From a virus, in the IMG/VR virus record IMGVR_UViG_3300023174_000325, positions 1 to 40,342 of that record: DNA of 40,342 bases; one strand, 5' to 3'. Numbering within the stretch: position 1 is the stretch's first letter; the number at the start of each line of letters is the position of its first letter. This document shows, in pieces, positions 6,818-13,209 of this stretch. A program made the translations under genes and the position numbers. The notes beneath the pieces were generated by a model, which was not told where the DNA came from, made no database searches, and saw only the letters and a program-made list of their open reading frames with translations.

Positions 6818-7563
6818 TATGGAATGATTACCTCACCATTAACAATGGGTACTGCAAATGGTGTGACTTTACGATTATGTTCTACCAAGATTCCAATGCC
6901 GTGTTGCCAGTTAGCACTGCCTGATGTGAGGTAACTAGCCTGTTTGACATCCATCATATGCCCAACTTCTAATCCATATAAAGTAGAAGTCTTGCCATAA
7001 AAGCCAGTGGTTTCATGTTGTAAACCAATTCTATGCGTGTGTCCACACACTACTGATTTACCTAAACGCTTGGCTAGATTTAAAGCGGTAGCCCCTGGTG
7101 CACGGTTGAGTGCGCCTTCATCACCATGTGCCATTACCCAGCCAGGCAATAGTTCATGCATCTTATGTAAGTAATTAATTTTTAACTTCTCATAGCCAAG
7201 TAGTTGTTCAATTTCTAATGACTTGAGTGACATAAATGCTGGCGCATACTTGCGCATGTATGTATCAATGCGGTCAGTATGATTACTTCGTTGAATGTAA
7301 AATGGCTTGTTACCTAGTGCCTTACGGTAACGAGCCATGATGTCGTGCGTTAAATCAATGCTATCTTGTAGCGTCTCTGCATATTCCCCTGCCATACCTT
7401 TGTTCCAACGACTAGGTTCGGGTGCATCTAGTTCGTCTCCTACGCACCAGAGTTCATCAGGTTTATAATCCTGAATAAACTCTAGCGTAGCATCTACAGT
7501 CTTGTCATGTTGATATGGTATCTGTAAATCACTGAGTACTACTACTCTTTTTTGATTTGCCAT
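6817..7563 (-). CDS. Calcineurin-like metallophosphoesterase
   Basis: 248 aa. Motifs in order are SDLQIP (11-16), VGDELDAPE (41-49), RSNHTDR (92-98), MAHGDEG (145-151) and CGHTHRIG (173-180). These give the two-metal site of the phosphoesterase superfamily. Two details deviate: the first motif is D-L-Q rather than the usual D-x-H, and the third is SNHTD instead of GNHE/D. Phage members act on nucleotides, DNA ends or RNA ends, and the target here is unknown. It ends at the sigma-like gene start (TAATG-type join) and overlaps the DUF1599 gene by 35 bases. Confidence 0.82.
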   Translation of the reverse strand: MANQKRVVVLSDLQIPYQHDKTVDATLEFIQDYKPDELWCVGDELDAPEPSRWNKGMAGEYAETLQDSIDLTHDIMARYRKALGNKPFYIQRSNHTDRIDTYMRKYAPAFMSLKSLEIEQLLGYEKLKINYLHKMHELLPGWVMAHGDEGALNRAPGATALNLAKRLGKSVVCGHTHRIGLQHETTGFYGKTSTLYGLEVGHMMDVKQASYLTSGSANWQHGIGILVEHNRKVTPFAVPIVNGEVIIP

Positions 7564-7849
7564 TTAAATTGGGTAAACCTTCCCACTGTCCACGTTGGAC
7601 AAGCAACCCAATTATGGCATAGTTTGCAAGGTCAATTAGGGTATCTTCAATTGATTCGTAGTTCGGCGTGTCGCCAGTATCTGTCAGGTTATTAAGTCTA
7701 GCCAACTTGTCATACATCCGTACACGTAGCCCATTCATAGGACCACCTGGTGCTCCAGCAATATTCATTGGACCATAATCTGCATGCTTCTTGTACATAA
7801 TCTTGGCTAGTTCATTCAAGATTACATCTAGGTCTGCGCTATCCTTCAT
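7529..7849 (-). CDS. DUF1599-like protein (nucleotide-modification-associated domain 1)
   Basis: 106 aa. The signature is KHADYGPMNI (about 21-30), then GLRVRMYDKLARLNNL (about 40-55), then SIEDTLIDLANYAIIGLLV (about 66-84). This matches my recollection of DUF1599/NMAD1, an all-helical MazG-like group common in phages and linked to nucleotide metabolism or modification. It contributes hydrophilic last residues from the overlap with the metallophosphoesterase gene. The overlap with the preceding gene is 11 bases. Confidence 0.7.
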   Translation of the reverse strand: MKDSADLDVILNELAKIMYKKHADYGPMNIAGAPGGPMNGLRVRMYDKLARLNNLTDTGDTPNYESIEDTLIDLANYAIIGLLVQRGQWEGLPNLNGKSKKSSSTQ

Positions 7850-8156
7850 TGAGTATCTCCCTTAGGTCTGTATCAAATGATTTCATTGACTCACGTACAG
7901 CAAACTCTTCCCATACTTCATCTGCTTTACCGTGGCTTGATGCCACAAATATAGCACTCAACATAATCAAACACTCTTTAGCCTCGGCTGGGTCAGCATC
8001 TATAGTCATGTATATATCTTCAAGCGCACCTATAATGTTAAGCATCTTCTTGTCCGATACTGGGATACCAATATATGCTTCGTTGTTACGTGCATAGTCC
8101 CAAAACTTTTCATCAAGGGGTAACGCATTCTTTGATTCGTCCGTCAAGCCATTCAC
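7839..8156 (-). CDS. 105-aa helical protein, function unknown
   Basis: Acidic, helix-rich protein with the segments KKMLNIIGALEDIYMTID and ECLIMLSAIFVASSHGKADE. No recognised motif. It sits between the Toprim half of the primase (44-base overlap) and the DUF1599 gene (11-base overlap), so it is likely co-translated with the replication genes. Confidence 0.65.
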   Translation of the reverse strand: MNGLTDESKNALPLDEKFWDYARNNEAYIGIPVSDKKMLNIIGALEDIYMTIDADPAEAKECLIMLSAIFVASSHGKADEVWEEFAVRESMKSFDTDLREILNEG

Positions 8157-8745
8157 TTCCCATCTTTATCATCATGCTGTTTACGTCTTCGCCATCTGGC
8201 ATTGAGATAATGTTTACATTACCTAGTTCTCTACTAATCTTCTTGCCAAACTCTAACCCTGCTGAGTCACCATCTGCAAGAACAATGACTACATCAAAGT
8301 CATCTAGTATCTTGGCATAGTGGGGCTTCCAATTGTTAGCCCCAGGAATACCAATGGTCGGGTGAATAGTTTTAACTGACATCATAATACAATCAAACTC
8401 ACCTTCGGTGACACAGATATATTTGTCTGCGGCAAAGCAAGCCTGCGTATTAAACATAGTAGTTTTAGCACCAACTAATCCCATGTACTTGGCATCATGT
8501 ATACCAGTCAAGTCACGGAATCTAATATCAACTACACCTGACGGTGTAATGTAAGGGATAGCAAGCCGTCCTTTGTACGGCTCATGTCCTGGAAGTGGGT
8601 CGTCTACCACTCCCAAGTGAAAGATGCTTGCCTCGTCTACCGAGAGTTGACGGCTTAACAGATAATCTTGTGCGAGTTCTATCTTGCTGGCGTACCTCTG
8701 TGTTGCCTGAAGTAAGAACTGACGCTGCGAACTGGACAGCCTCAC
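8113..8745 (-). CDS. DNA primase, Toprim catalytic half
   Basis: 210 aa from a GTG at 8745. GAGAGGA lies nine bases upstream and a TAA stop in the same frame lies three codons upstream. An RNA-polymerase-basic-like segment (PYKGRLAIPYITPSGVVDIR) is followed by the Toprim domain: VTEGEFDCIM (112-121) with the catalytic Glu, and VLADGDSAG (155-163) with the metal-binding Asp pair. It overlaps the zinc-finger half (8582-8959) by 164 bases in the +1 frame. Together they make a DnaG-like primase that starts lagging-strand synthesis. It is either a separate subunit or the product of a frameshift. Confidence 0.82.
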   Translation of the reverse strand: MRLSSSQRQFLLQATQRYASKIELAQDYLLSRQLSVDEASIFHLGVVDDPLPGHEPYKGRLAIPYITPSGVVDIRFRDLTGIHDAKYMGLVGAKTTMFNTQACFAADKYICVTEGEFDCIMMSVKTIHPTIGIPGANNWKPHYAKILDDFDVVIVLADGDSAGLEFGKKISRELGNVNIISMPDGEDVNSMMIKMGSEWLDGRIKECVTP

Positions 8746-8959
8746 GATAATTTATCCTCTCTCTATCCATTATTAGGGAATACGTATCACCTTTGATGCC
8801 ACAACCATGGCATACAAATGCGTTCTTGTCATAGTTAACTGCTGCTGATGCATGACTGTCATCATGGAACGGACACTTCATCTTGCGCCAACCGCTGCCC
8901 CTTGCAGGCACGGTGGCGCCTATGTAATTGAGGTATTCCTCAATGCTTGGCTTCTCCAA
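8582..8959 (-). CDS. DNA primase, CHC2 zinc-finger half
   Basis: 125 aa. The zinc ligands are Cys 29 and His 32 (KCPFHDD) and Cys 50 and Cys 53 (FVCHGCGIKGD), the CHC2 pattern of DnaG primases. The family-typical helix YREAVQFAAS follows. After about residue 85 the sequence turns into low-quality Arg/Thr-rich text (QQDRTRTRLS), which looks like out-of-frame translation of the Toprim gene start. This suggests that the functional protein leaves this frame before residue 85. Start at 8959 overlaps the resolvase stop by 20 bases. Confidence 0.8.
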   Translation of the reverse strand: MEKPSIEEYLNYIGATVPARGSGWRKMKCPFHDDSHASAAVNYDKNAFVCHGCGIKGDTYSLIMDRERINYREAVQFAASVLTSGNTEVRQQDRTRTRLSVKPSTLGRRGKHLSLGSGRRPTSRT

Positions 8960-9287
8960 GTGCTTTCCTCAACAATTCTACCCATACATGTGCAGGCATA
9001 GTGCAGTACCAATCGCCAGGACTTCCCCTACCCTTGCGCTTGTGCCACACTACACCTGTCCATGCTTTATCGTTAGCCATTTCGGTTAACAATTCTTCTG
9101 TCCACTCTGACAACTTCATTGTCGCGTGGTTTTTAATTTCAATTGTAACTCCAGGTATACCTGATATGTCACCTTTGTCTAGTGTTGCACCAGCCAAACG
9201 CCTGTCTACATAAGGGAACCATTTTTTTAAATACTTAACTACATCACGTTCGGCTCCCGAACCTTTGGCTTTGGCTGCACTACTCAT
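8940..9287 (-). CDS. Holliday-junction-resolvase-like PD-(D/E)XK nuclease
   Basis: 115 aa from the ATG at 9287, which overlaps the stop of the upstream gene (TAATG). The longer frame to 9305 lacks such support. Active-site residues follow the Hjc/VRR-type order: GSGAERDVVKYL with Glu 13, DKGDISGIPG with Asp 40, and VTIEIKNH with the E-x-K pair 50/52. It probably cuts branched DNA during replication, recombination or before packaging. Its place between primase and ATPase fits a replication-repair role. Confidence 0.72.
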   Translation of the reverse strand: MSSAAKAKGSGAERDVVKYLKKWFPYVDRRLAGATLDKGDISGIPGVTIEIKNHATMKLSEWTEELLTEMANDKAWTGVVWHKRKGRGSPGDWYCTMPAHVWVELLRKALGEAKH

Positions 9288-9424
9288 TAGTAAATCCAGT
9301 TCCATCCTGTGATTGACTTGTCATCTTCTTCCATCTTACATAGTGAAGTCATGTTAATGTCTTCAACAATGCTTTCTGGTTCTATGTTGTCAGCCACTTC
9401 TATGATTAACATTAATTTACTCAT
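9287..9424 (-). CDS. 45-aa mini-protein between ATPase and resolvase
   Basis: Starts at 9424 in the ATGA overlap with the ATPase stop and ends in the TAATG overlap with the resolvase start, so it exactly fills the gap. Sequence begins MSKLMLIIEVADNIEPESIV and ends TGWNWIY. A strand-helix pattern is visible but no motif. Function unknown. Confidence 0.6.
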   Translation of the reverse strand: MSKLMLIIEVADNIEPESIVEDINMTSLCKMEEDDKSITGWNWIY

Positions 9425-10236
9425 ACTATCATTTCTTGTTGCGTATGGTCTTTGATTGTATCTTCTAAGTGCATCTTTGCTGGGTCAAAGGATAGTGTTA
9501 TGTAAGTTGCACCTGTCGGGTCAGCCTTACCATATCTATTTTTAACTGGTGCTACGCATAAATATGAATCTACACCTTGCATCATCTGTCCTACAGTCAA
9601 CACCATTGCTGGAATCTGTGCAACTTTACCTTGCAATGCAGAACGTGGCTGACATGGATACCCTGGCGCACCTTCTTGTGTATGGTGCAAGACAAGAACT
9701 GCTGCGTTGGTATCACGTGCAAGATACTTTAACTCTTTCATAACTGCACGCATACCAGCAAACTCTTCGTGTCCATCAATGGCTATGTCCATAAGGTTAT
9801 CTACAACTATAAGTGTAGGGCTTCTGCCCCACATAGTTTCAAATGCAGATACTTCTTCGTCTAAATCTTTGAGTGTAGGTGATGGTTCAAACGACCAATA
9901 CATACCAGAAAACTCACGTAAGTAATGCTCTGCTGTTTCAGGCTTGGTCTTAATCATGTACTCAGCATCTTGCTGAGTTATCTTGGCTTTCATAGCAAGC
10001 AAACGCATAGCCATGGTGTGTGCATTGGTATCAGCAGAGAAGTATAAGGTTGGTTGTTTTAGTCTTGCTGCGATATGCAATGCAATGGATGACTTACCTG
10101 CGCCTGGAGTACCTGCTATGACGGTGACTTCTGCTCTACGCAGAATGATTCCTTCACGTTGGAAAGCCTGAAAAGGTGGGGGTAATGGTTCTCCCCCCAC
10201 CTCTGGCTTACCGATACTTCGGCGGAGTGTTTTCAT
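9421..10236 (-). CDS. DnaB/RepA-like RecA-fold ATPase (replicative helicase candidate)
   Basis: 271 aa. Walker A is AGTPGAGKSS (41-50), Walker B is LIVVDNLMD (142-150), and a later motif LVLHHTQE fits the glutamine/histidine sensor of DnaB-type helicases. A DnaB N-terminal domain is missing, so this is a compact RepA- or helicase-core-like ATPase of the kind many actinophages encode. It would unwind DNA or load a helicase together with the split primase. It abuts the next upstream gene (stop 10237) with no gap. Confidence 0.8.
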   Translation of the reverse strand: MKTLRRSIGKPEVGGEPLPPPFQAFQREGIILRRAEVTVIAGTPGAGKSSIALHIAARLKQPTLYFSADTNAHTMAMRLLAMKAKITQQDAEYMIKTKPETAEHYLREFSGMYWSFEPSPTLKDLDEEVSAFETMWGRSPTLIVVDNLMDIAIDGHEEFAGMRAVMKELKYLARDTNAAVLVLHHTQEGAPGYPCQPRSALQGKVAQIPAMVLTVGQMMQGVDSYLCVAPVKNRYGKADPTGATYITLSFDPAKMHLEDTIKDHTQQEMIV

Positions 10237-10704
10237 TTATGCCTTTGTTTGGTCGGCTACGAATGTAGCAAACTCTGGTGAGCCTGCCTTAACATATACT
10301 GTTGTGCATTTGGTTGGGTCGCCTTGCTTGGCTGGACAGAAGTGTCCCTTGTATGGACCAAACTTGCCAGTCATACCATGAATACGTGTCATTGTACCGT
10401 GAGGACAATTGCGTGCGCCTGCACCTGGAGATACAAACGCTGGTGGTCCTGCTGGTGTATCACTGATTACAGTTGCACCTAGTGTGTTGGCAAGCATGCC
10501 AACTACAGGTGATGGTGGTACTGCTGTATTAACTGGTGCTGCGCCACGGATGGCTGCTTCTAGTTCTTGTGTTGCTGATGCAAGAGATGCAAGTGATAGC
10601 GCAACTCTTTGGTCTAGTTCTTCTGCTGTTTCAGCACGCAAAGTAATAAGAGAACCTGCTGCTGATTTAACTGTGATGCTGATAGGTGCTTCGGTTGAAG
10701 ACAT
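10237..10704 (-). CDS. Protein with C-terminal topoisomerase-type zinc ribbon
   Basis: 155 aa. AAGGAGAAAC precedes the ATG. The N-terminal half is a beta strand plus helix (TVKSAAGSLITLRAETAEEL), and the middle is a Pro/Ala-rich linker. The C-terminal part has four Cys: NCPHGTMTRIHG, then GPYKGHFCPAKQG and KCTTVYV. The G-K-F-G-P-Y-x-G-x-x-C spacing resembles zinc ribbons at the end of type IA topoisomerases, which bind single-stranded DNA. It is directly upstream of the ATPase gene, so a role as ssDNA-binding or helicase accessory factor is plausible but unproven. Confidence 0.65.
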   Translation of the reverse strand: MSSTEAPISITVKSAAGSLITLRAETAEELDQRVALSLASLASATQELEAAIRGAAPVNTAVPPSPVVGMLANTLGATVISDTPAGPPAFVSPGAGARNCPHGTMTRIHGMTGKFGPYKGHFCPAKQGDPTKCTTVYVKAGSPEFATFVADQTKA

Positions 10705-10816
10705 GTTTCTCCTTGATAGTAGTTATAACTCCACAACTACGACATATATATTCTTTGCCATTAGTTGTAAATTGATACAGCATTACATCTCTGCTCATGC
10801 AGTTGATGCATAGCAT
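10667..10816 (-). CDS. 49-aa zinc-knuckle protein
   Basis: Starts in the stop of the exonuclease gene (TAATG at 10816). CINC (3-6) and CRSCG (25-29) form two zinc knuckles separated by 18 residues, with the strand YQFTTNGKEYI between them. It overlaps the next gene by 38 bases, and its codons there contain that gene's AAGGAG site. If the true protein stops being conserved after the second knuckle, the tail may only be overlap. Function unknown. Confidence 0.55.
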   Translation of the reverse strand: MLCINCMSRDVMLYQFTTNGKEYICRSCGVITTIKEKHVFNRSTYQHHS

Positions 10817-11586
10817 TAATGAATATCCGTAACCAATTTCTTTTTAGTATCTCTGAAGGCTCGCACCTTCATTGCTAACTGGATACCTTTCCATCCTTCT
10901 TTGATGTCAACAAAGTGCAGTTCACATTTACCACTACCTGCTGGCAGATGGACAATGATTCCCTTTTCTGTATTGACGTCACCCCAAGACGAACGGGTTG
11001 CCGTAGCGGGGTCATACGGCAAGCCGTTTGCATACACCGCTAACTGCATAGCAATTTTATTTGGGTAGGAAATACTACCAGTCTTTAAGTCAGAGATAAA
11101 CAACTCACCTTTGTATCTAACAATACGGTCAGGTGTACCTGCAATCTTAAACTTATCTAGTACGCAGAACTGTTCAATGAATACATTCTCAAAGTCTTTA
11201 GTTGCTGCATCATAGGCTTGTATGTCAGCGACATAATCCTCAGGGATTACACCTAAGTCAATGCCTCTGTCATGTTTTTCTGTAAGTGTATGAATGGCTG
11301 TACCTATAGTTGCTTGCTTGGTTGCACCTGCTGCTTCCATTGCATCTTCAACTAACTTGTCCATCTCCAACTTGTTATCTCTTACAGCACTGGCTGCTAA
11401 CAATAAGTCAGGACGCAGCGTTAAACCCGCTGCTGCCATACGTAACTTCCATGCTACTAGTGCAGTGCCATCATCTAATGAACCTGCAACTGTAGTGGTA
11501 CGTGTGTACGGTACTGGCTTACCACCTTTAGGCGGCACAACCATTGGTCGTCCGTATCTATCTCTGGGTACTTCTACTTCTGACAT
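10816..11586 (-). CDS. RecB/Cas4-like PD-(D/E)XK exonuclease
   Basis: 256 aa from the ATG at 11586, which has AAAGGAGAAGC just upstream. The longer frame to 11637 would run through a strong hairpin. Catalytic motifs are TAIHTLTEKH (His 99), AGTPDRIVRY (Asp 153), LFISDLKTG (D-x-K at 166/168) and QLAVYA (Q 181, Y 185). These define the Cas4/RecB nuclease family. Such phage enzymes degrade double-stranded DNA ends for recombination or host DNA turnover. The hairpin at 11609-11653 may control its translation. Confidence 0.8.
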   Translation of the reverse strand: MSEVEVPRDRYGRPMVVPPKGGKPVPYTRTTTVAGSLDDGTALVAWKLRMAAAGLTLRPDLLLAASAVRDNKLEMDKLVEDAMEAAGATKQATIGTAIHTLTEKHDRGIDLGVIPEDYVADIQAYDAATKDFENVFIEQFCVLDKFKIAGTPDRIVRYKGELFISDLKTGSISYPNKIAMQLAVYANGLPYDPATATRSSWGDVNTEKGIIVHLPAGSGKCELHFVDIKEGWKGIQLAMKVRAFRDTKKKLVTDIH

Positions 11587-11608
11587 GCTTCTCCTTTGAT
11601 TAAGTAAC

Positions 11609-11653
11609 CAGTGGGGGTAGGACAAGGAGAGAGCCAAAACCTACCGCCCACTG
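11609..11653 (-). promoter_or_regulatory. Hairpin whose loop can pair with the exonuclease ribosome site
   Basis: On the minus-strand transcript CAGTGGG-C-GGTAGG pairs with CCTACC-CCCACTG: 13 base pairs, one bulge, 18-base loop. The loop contains TCTCCTT, which is complementary to the AAGGAGA of the exonuclease ribosome site only 13 bases downstream. There is no T-tract, so it is not a terminator. The arrangement could form a pseudoknot that hides the site until something opens it. Confidence 0.6.
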
Positions 11654-11681
11654 ATTGTCCCCATCATAGCATAGGTGACGG

Positions 11682-12056
11682 CTATGCATTGACGTCATGC
11701 CCACAATTGGGGCAAAGTTTTTCTCGTTTCTTATATGGTTCTATTTTAACTTCATCTTTAAAGTTCTGATGCACATACACTTTACATCTGTTACGTACTG
11801 TATACGTACGTACTATAGCACCAGCCAAATGCATTACTGACAACACGCCACTTGTTGTGCCGTGATGCCAACCTGTTGCTGTGGCTAACTCTTTCCAAGT
11901 TAACCCTGTAGTACCTGCTTTCTTTAACAGGTGTAACGCTTTTACTTGGTTACTTAATTCCCGACCTGAATGAATGTTATCTAATGCACGCTGTTCAGAT
12001 GTGTCAGTACCTGACCAACCAGCAGTGCCGTTATATGGTACGTATGCACTAGTCAT
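11682..12056 (-). CDS. Winged-helix DNA-binding protein with C-terminal zinc knuckle
   Basis: 124 aa from the ATG at 12056, which overlaps the previous stop by 8 bases. The longer frame would add MMMMEDIYH from inside the neighbour. The middle (about 35-95) reads as a winged helix: KALHLLKKAGTTGLTWKELA, then ATGWHHGTTSGVLSVMHLAG as recognition helix, then a beta wing (AIVRTYTVRNRCKVYVH). It ends in CPNCGHDVNA, half of a zinc knuckle. Likely a phage regulator or replication-initiation-type DNA binder. No partner is visible. Confidence 0.68.
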   Translation of the reverse strand: MTSAYVPYNGTAGWSGTDTSEQRALDNIHSGRELSNQVKALHLLKKAGTTGLTWKELATATGWHHGTTSGVLSVMHLAGAIVRTYTVRNRCKVYVHQNFKDEVKIEPYKKREKLCPNCGHDVNA

Positions 12057-12168
12057 GTGGTATATGTCCTCCATCATCATCACACATACACCAGCCGAAC
12101 TGTTCTACTTGTTCAGCATGGCTCATCTTTAATCGTTGATAATATTCTTTTGTAACTGCATCAATCAT
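12049..12168 (-). CDS. 39-aa mini-protein with CxC and His pair
   Basis: Start at 12168, 8 bases inside the stop of the previous mini-gene. Sequence MIDAVTKEYYQRLKMSHAEQ followed by VEQFGWCMCDDDGGHIPHD. The Cys-x-Cys plus two His could bind metal. A longer reading to 12237 exists, but its extra residues coincide with the Cys-rich gene in another frame and look like a shadow. Function unknown. Confidence 0.45.
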   Translation of the reverse strand: MIDAVTKEYYQRLKMSHAEQVEQFGWCMCDDDGGHIPHD

Positions 12169-12262
12169 GTCCGCAATCTCCCCAACAATTACAACATACT
12201 GATTTAGAATCAATACCATGTGTGGCTGGGTCGCCACAATTATAACATTCTTGTTCGCTCAT
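12161..12262 (-). CDS. 33-aa Cys-rich mini-protein
   Basis: Starts in the ATGA overlap with the preceding gene. Six Cys in 33 residues: CYNCGD, then VCCNCWGDCGHD, the last followed by His. This could hold one zinc in a treble-clef-like fold. The translational overlaps on both sides support it as a real gene. Function unknown. Confidence 0.55.
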   Translation of the reverse strand: MSEQECYNCGDPATHGIDSKSVCCNCWGDCGHD

Positions 12263-12501
12263 TCAGACTCCTTGTGCCAACCAGCAGTTGCTAACTTGCT
12301 ATCTTCTAGCGCTTCAATTACTTCTACAATAAACTCTTCTGCTTCTATTTCACTATTCTCAAAGCGTTCAGATAGTTTAAGTATACGTGAAGGTGCTCGC
12401 ATAATTTTAACTGCTGATGCTTTGCAATCAGGACAAAAGAATTTAATCATTGCCTTGTTCATTTCATATTCAACCATATGCTGTTTACATTCGCATATCA
12501 T
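12259..12501 (-). CDS. 80-aa zinc-knuckle protein
   Basis: Cys pairs CEC (3-5) and CPDC (23-26) with a His between them form a probable zinc ribbon in the first third. The rest is an acidic helix (SERFENSEIEAEEFIVEVIE). The ATGA overlap at 12498-12501 ties it to the upstream gene, and its stop overlaps the next start. Function unknown. Confidence 0.6.
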   Translation of the reverse strand: MICECKQHMVEYEMNKAMIKFFCPDCKASAVKIMRAPSRILKLSERFENSEIEAEEFIVEVIEALEDSKLATAGWHKESE

Positions 12502-12650
12502 TTGCTTGCTCTCCTTGTTAGTTCATCACTTATTTGTTTCTTTTTTTTTTCTGTTAAGTTAGCCCAAATATAACCAAGTAAATAATGTGCTGCTGTTTCG
12601 CCTTCTTTGACACGGCATAAATTAAGTACATTAGTTAACGTTACACTCAT
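12498..12650 (-). CDS. 50-aa basic mini-protein
   Basis: Begins in the TAATG overlap with the acidic 139-aa gene and ends in the ATGA overlap with the zinc-knuckle gene. Sequence MSVTLTNVLNLCRVKEGETA, then AHYLLGYIWANLTEKKKKQI. A run of ten A in the coding strand (12541-12550, seen as T on the plus strand) encodes the Lys cluster. This is a site prone to sequencing or polymerase slippage. The helix pattern suggests a small DNA- or protein-binding module. Function unknown. Confidence 0.55.
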   Translation of the reverse strand: MSVTLTNVLNLCRVKEGETAAHYLLGYIWANLTEKKKKQISDELTRRASK

Positions 12651-13069
12651 TAGTTATCTTCCTCAACATCATCTACTTCAACGTTATCTACACGTATGTC
12701 AGCGGATGAACCAACATCTACAGTGATGTCGTCTGCAATGCAGTCTGCTGCATCATCTTCGTCTTCGGCTTCGTATCCTGTAACGTAAGCAGTAATTGTA
12801 ACAGTTGCTTTATATTCTGCTCGGATGACGTCACATCCGATTGACTTGAGTAACTTGTTGACTTCACTACGAGTGATTGTTGCTTCATTACTTTCCCATT
12901 CAAGTTCACTAAAGAAGTCACGTACTTGATATTTAACGTCTCTGATTTTGTCACTAAGTTCAACAGATTTTTCTGCACTTTTAACTCCGTTGCCTATGAT
13001 TGTAGTTAGTTCTGAATCGGTATAGGTAACTGTATCACCCATAGAGTTTACTAATTGGATTGTGTTCAT
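12650..13069 (-). CDS. Acidic 139-aa protein, function unknown
   Basis: Start at 13069, preceded by GAGAGGGAAAC. The longer frame to 13201 would translate the intergenic hairpin region and is rejected. N-terminal beta part (MNTIQLVNSMGDTVTYTDSE), a central helix (KSVELSDKIRDVKYQVRDFF), then a strand-rich part (YKATVTITAYVTGY) and a very acidic end (EDEDDAADCIADD and VEVDDVEEDN). The acidic tail could mimic DNA or bind a basic partner. No family recognised. Confidence 0.65.
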   Translation of the reverse strand: MNTIQLVNSMGDTVTYTDSELTTIIGNGVKSAEKSVELSDKIRDVKYQVRDFFSELEWESNEATITRSEVNKLLKSIGCDVIRAEYKATVTITAYVTGYEAEDEDDAADCIADDITVDVGSSADIRVDNVEVDDVEEDN

Positions 13070-13209
13070 GTTTCCCTCTCGTTGTTTGAATAAGCCTTTT
13101 ATCCACATGCTCAGGTGGTGGTATAAACTACCTGCATCTCGGTTACCCTTACGCTGGTTCACTATACCTATCCGCGCTATCGCTGCCTTGGCAGTATGCA
13201 TACGGAATA
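13070..13209 (-). other. 140-base intergenic stretch with a stem-loop
   Basis: No acceptable gene is seen between the DUF932 gene and the acidic protein. On either strand CAGGTGGT (13112-13119) pairs with ACTACCTG (13127-13134), 8 base pairs including one wobble, around a 7-base loop. It has no T-tract. It may be a 5' leader structure for the 139-aa gene or a processing site. I looked for a tRNA here and did not find one. Confidence 0.4.

Noticed and set aside
12049-12237. 62-aa reading of the mini-gene at 12049-12168
   Set aside because: Its first 23 residues overlap the Cys-rich 33-aa gene in another frame and look like a shadow. The shorter start keeps the compact gene joins.
13070-13209. 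Possible tRNA in the gap before DUF932
   Set aside because: No acceptor stem, no GTTCGAAT-type T-loop and no anticodon arm could be assembled on either strand; only one short hairpin is present.
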